This document shows, in pieces, positions 60,412 through 64,000 of a DNA stretch of 64,000 nucleotides. How positions within the stretch are numbered: the first letter of the stretch is position 1; the number at the start of each line of letters is the position of its first letter. The notes beneath the pieces are model-generated. The model was not told where the DNA came from, made no database searches, and worked only from the letters and a program-made list of their open reading frames with translations. Both the position numbers and the translations under genes were made by a program. Source of the stretch: Haberlea rhodopensis (Eukaryota; Streptophyta; Magnoliopsida; Lamiales; Gesneriaceae); the NCBI GenBank assembly GCA_907163345.1, contig CAJQUN010001325.1, forward strand, positions 1-64,000. The letters run 5' to 3'.

Positions 60412-60867
60412 GTTGTCTTTGTTTTTGTGTTTTTTAGATTTTATCCTTTTGTAATTGTTTGTAAGGATTGTAATTGTTAAATGATGTTGGAATGGATTTA
60501 TTGTTTATGTTGATGGATTTTAAGATGTTGATTGGATTTTGAGTTGATTGTGTATTACTTGAATGGATTTATGGTTTATTCAATTTTTAAAGGGAACTAT
60601 GTCCAATTTTCTTAAAAGTCCTTTACCCTTTTTTATTCTCACAAAAAGGGGGAGAATGGTTATGTAAACTTGGTGTAAACTTAATTGATGAAATGCTATT
60701 TGCACCTAATTGTTTTTACAACTTGTGACACATTTTGTAAAGGTGATAAAAATGCACATTGAAACATTGTTTATCATTGCATTCATTAAGGGGGAGTTTA
60801 AACTCTCTATGCATTGCATTGTTATAAGTCTTATTTTCTTTCAAGTTTACCGGGTTTTGTGATCATC
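60412..60867 (+). other. Non-coding tract before the 3' LTR
   Basis: AT-rich, with GGGGGAG motifs at about 60648 and 60789 like the real polypurine tract. No ORF. Confidence 0.7.
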
Positions 60868-60880
60868 AAAAAGGGGGAGA
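60868..60880 (+). other. Polypurine tract
   Basis: AAAAAGGGGGAGA immediately before the 3' LTR, the plus-strand primer site. Related tracts occur at about 58380, 60648 and 60789. Confidence 0.88.
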
Positions 60881-60881
60881 T

Positions 60882-62139
60882 TGTTGCGCCTTGAAACGCT
60901 ACAACTCTCATTCCTCTATTTTAAATAAAATTATCGTTTTTGTTTTGATGATTACAAAACCTATACATTTTGTACTAATGATTTTTATTGAGTATGCAGC
61001 TTAAATTATGATCAAATTTGAAGATTGTAATAGATTTGAAATGCCAAAGAAATTGTCTTTTGGAAGACACAGATCGCCCCAGGCGATGAGTGCCATCGCC
61101 CCAGGCGATGAGTGCCAGGCGAGGATCGCCACGCCCATCGACAGAGGCGATGGCTAGGCGAGCATGCGGGGCAGATCGCCCCAGGCGATGGTGACCATCG
61201 CCTGAGGCGATGGCAGCCACAGGGTCTTCGCCCCCGCACATCGACTGAAGCGACGCCGAGGCAATGCGCGGGCACGCGCGCGGGGAGTTCGCCCGAGGCG
61301 ATGGCACGAACGCCTGAGGCGATGGTCTGGAACGCCTGAGGCGATGTCGAGTTCGTTTGAGGCGATGCAAATTTTGGACATGCTGAAGCTACGGCCTTAA
61401 TTTTTGCTCTTGATCGCCTGAGGCGATCCACCGATCGCCTGAGGCGATCTGAGGATTTTTGACCGTTGGAACGCGGCGATAGGTGATCGCCCGAGGCGAT
61501 GTCCGAGGCGATCGAGGAGTGATTCAAGCCTTACTTGAAGCAACGGCTAGTAGGAGCCTAGGGGGCCTTCTACACTATAAATATGGGTGTTTTGGATCAT
61601 TTTGAAGTCAAGAAACAAGAGTATAAACTACAAGAAAGTTGTGTGCAATCAAAATCATTCTAGCATTGCAAACTTCATACATTTATATTGTATTGGAGTT
61701 TGTAATTTACTTCTTGTGTGTGATCTTTTGATTCTTGTTGTTGGTACACCGTGAAGGTGTGATTTGATTATTGTAAAGGTCCTCCAACACCGACGCAAGT
61801 TGGAAAATTGTATAAGTCGCCAATAAGTGAAGTTGGTGCAAGATTGTGGCTATCCTTGGAGCCCTTAAGGCCAAGAAGAAGTTGTTCTAGTGGATCCTCG
61901 GTTGGACGTTTTCTAGCCGGGAAGAGGAGACGTAGGCGATTCATCGCCGAACTTCTATAACAAATTCTTGTCTCATTTTATTGCTTTATTTCCATTAAGC
62001 ATTTATTTATTTTGTTCTTTCTATTTATCGATTGACTAAAGGCTTCCGCAAGCGCAAAATTATTTTATTTTTACAAACTCATTTTAAAAGGCTAAAGTAG
62101 CCAAGGAACCTCATTCACCCCCCCTCTTAGGTTCCAACA
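60882..62139 (+). repeat. 3' LTR of the copia element
   Basis: 1258 bases. By eye it matches the 5' LTR except for one substitution (GGCGATGG against GACGATGG near 61320) and one extra C near 61430. It carries the same palindrome cluster (about 61073-61514) and TATA box (61576-61583). Confidence 0.95.
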
Positions 62140-63530
62140 ATAAGTCTCTTGTCTTCTTCTCCATTGCTCGAGCAATCCTGTAGATATCATGTTATGCATC
62201 ATTTGTGTCCAAATTATCGTATATTTCTTTGTAGACTTTAGCTCTGGCATCTCGAACGGCTGTCTTCGCTTATTTCGGGCAAGCTTATACCTTGAGAAGG
62301 TTGCCTTATTGTTGTTGTTCTTCAACTCTCTGTACGCATCCATCTTGATTCAAATAGCCTTCTTCACATCTTCATTCCACCGTGTTGTGTCCTTACCTTG
62401 TGGAGCATATCCTCTGGACTCACCAAGCAACTCCTTAGTTGTCATCTTAATGCCATGAGCCATTTTATTCCAAGTGGTATCAAGATCATCTTTTGGCGTA
62501 CAATTAACTTCTTTGAATGTCCTCTCTAAAAAAGTTCCAGGGGTACCTTCTTTTAGCCAGCACCCCTTAGTTCTAGGTTCTAACTTATGTTTAGTTCTAA
62601 CAGCCCTATTCCTAATCCTAACATCTAAAACTAAGAGTCAGTGCTGTGTAACTTCACTCTCTCCTGAAATTACCTTAGAGTCCAAGCATTTAACTCTATC
62701 TATCATTATATTCAAAAAGAAATCTATTTAGGTTGCACTAAATCCACTTTTACAGGTGGTTAAATGAGACGACCTCTTCTTAAACAAGATATTTGATTGG
62801 ATTAAACCATATGACATGGCAAAGTTCAAAAGTGAATTACCCAAGCCATTCTTCTCCCCAAAGCCATAACCTCCATGAACTCTCTCATACCCATCCAGAT
62901 CAGAACATATGTGTCCATTGAAATCCCCCCGATGAAAATTTTCTCATTAAGGGGTATTTCTTGCACCACATCATCTAGATATTCCCAAAAATTCAGTTTA
63001 ATAGCCTCATATAGACCAATTTTTGGTACATCGGCACCAATGATATTAAAATATCATTGCTTGAAACTAGTTTAACTAATAATATTCTATCTCATTTCCT
63101 CCTATCTTCAACTATAGGCTCGAGTAGTTTATTTTCTACGATTACACATACCACATTACGGTTCTTATCCTTACCTATATACCAAAGTTTATGCCCCAAA
63201 GAGCTATAGTTCTGGCTTTCTCACCTACACATTTGGTTTACCGCACACATAGAATACTATTTTTTCTTCCACCCATAGTTTATACTAACTATGCTAATCT
63301 ACCGGTAAGGGAACATATCCAAGAGGCTAAATGAATCATATGGTCCTTGTTTCGAGCTAACTTATTTACCCCCACTTGCTCGAGGTGAGGGAACCATTGC
63401 TCATTTGACACAACACCAAGCGTCGCTTCTGGGCTACGACCTAGAACCCATTGCCCACTTACCACTACATACGGGTTCCGGTGCAGCGCATCGTTGTGTA
63501 GAGAACGGCCCAATGAAATTCATCTTATAG
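62140..63530 (-). mobile_element. RTE-like LINE, 5' half (endonuclease), decayed
   Basis: Minus-strand reading from about 62960 down gives DFNGHICSDLDGYERVHGGY, the DxN motif of an APE-type endonuclease, then VTQHWLLVLDVRIRN (about 62650), CWLKEGTPGTFLERTFKEVN (about 62530) and KMDAYRELKNNNN (about 62345-62300). This is the domain order that precedes the reverse transcriptase at 52438. A minus-strand ORF at 63513-63289 may be its 5' leader. Stops and frameshifts are scattered. Confidence 0.78.
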
Positions 63531-64000
63531 TTCATCTAATGAGATGTGACTATTTTATCCGATTGGCTGTCATAGACTTACTGTTACCATCATCCTTTAC
63601 ACTGTTTTGGGACATGCAGTGATATATATCCGAAGTCATACATATCACTGGCGGAGCTATACAAAAAAATTATGTATTATTATTATTTTTACTCTTCGAA
63701 AATTTTATATATTATTTTTGTTAATTTTCTATACGAATTCAATTGTTTGTGCATTTGAATCTTAAGGCTCGGGTAATTTGGTTGCGATCGTGGGTATTCT
63801 TCTTGTTTACTTTTTGGGAAAATTTCGGGCCGGTACTACTTGGTAAAAGATTTTTCAGCCCAGTCACCCCAAAAAATATTCTTTCAACTAGGTCCAATTT
63901 TGGTCAAAATGACCAAAATAGTCTTCTGCCTTCCTTGGATCATCTCCTTCAATATCAAACCCTAGTCTCCAACCCTCACATCGCACCAGTAGAAATTATT
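63531..64000. other. Window end, AT-rich with a possible third A/B-type repeat
   Basis: AAAATGACCAAAATAGTCTT near 63904 resembles the left region of element B (AAATGACCAAAATAGACATA, about 43597). Only a fragment is inside the window, so no firm call. Confidence 0.25.

Larger units (their letters stand above)
52449..62139 (+). mobile_element. Full-length Sirevirus-type copia retrotransposon, 9.7 kb
   Basis: The order is LTR, primer site, gag, pol (protease, integrase, reverse transcriptase, RNase H), a third ORF, polypurine tract, LTR. It starts TGTTG, ends CAACA, and is flanked by the 5-bp duplication ATAAG at 52444-52448 and 62140-62144. The copia order (integrase before reverse transcriptase), a third ORF after pol and several GGGGGAG tracts point to the Sirevirus (SIRE/Maximus) lineage. 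The two LTRs appear to differ by one substitution and one indel over about 1257 bases, so the insertion is very young. It sits inside the older LINE. Confidence 0.95.

Overview
The window is nuclear DNA of a flowering plant, most likely a eudicot. The evidence is the intron-rich genes of plant-only families (TCP, XTH, NPH3/BTB, RABA, SAWADEE-homeodomain), the AT-rich intergenic DNA, and a dense load of plant-type hAT, Mutator, LINE and copia elements. I cannot name the species.

Layout. 1-1062: 3' part of a decayed CIN-type TCP gene with a miR319-like site. 2585-2790: an isolated hAT end. 4330-5233 (-): fragment of an NCL-type EF-hand cation exchanger, broken. 5505-8480: a decayed Mutator element preceded by a 40-bp-period palindrome array. 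9087-10676: a hairpin and a hAT element. 11303-15750 (+): intact nine-exon TAF1A-like Pol I factor gene. 16212-17325: a hAT element and a fold-back repeat. 17802-19355 (+): RABA1-type Rab GTPase. 20228-22455 (-): decayed RING-H2 E3 ligase gene. 22690-24990: LINE and copia scraps. 25965-26712 (+): ELOF1 elongation factor. 28988-33281 (+): SAWADEE homeodomain (SHH2-like) gene. 33945-35925: element with a CGTGCACC minisatellite. 36712-39833 (-): XTH9-like gene. 41430-45488: MITEs, hAT, LTR-like and Mutator fold-back elements. 46463-49258 (-): NPH3/BTB gene. 50740-63530: an RTE-like LINE (-) split by a full-length, very young Sirevirus-type copia element (52449-62139).

Seven genes look functional (TAF1A-like, RABA1, ELOF1, SHH2-like, XTH9-like, NPH3/BTB, plus the retrotransposon's own frames). 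The host genes have unrelated housekeeping, chromatin, cell-wall and signalling roles and form no cluster. The most unusual material is in the repeats. The young copia element carries a GC-rich family of short palindromes in both LTRs and again, in the opposite sense, between pol and its third ORF. The Mutator element has a 40-bp-periodic palindrome array just upstream of a TATA box. Several elements were delimited with exact target-site duplications.
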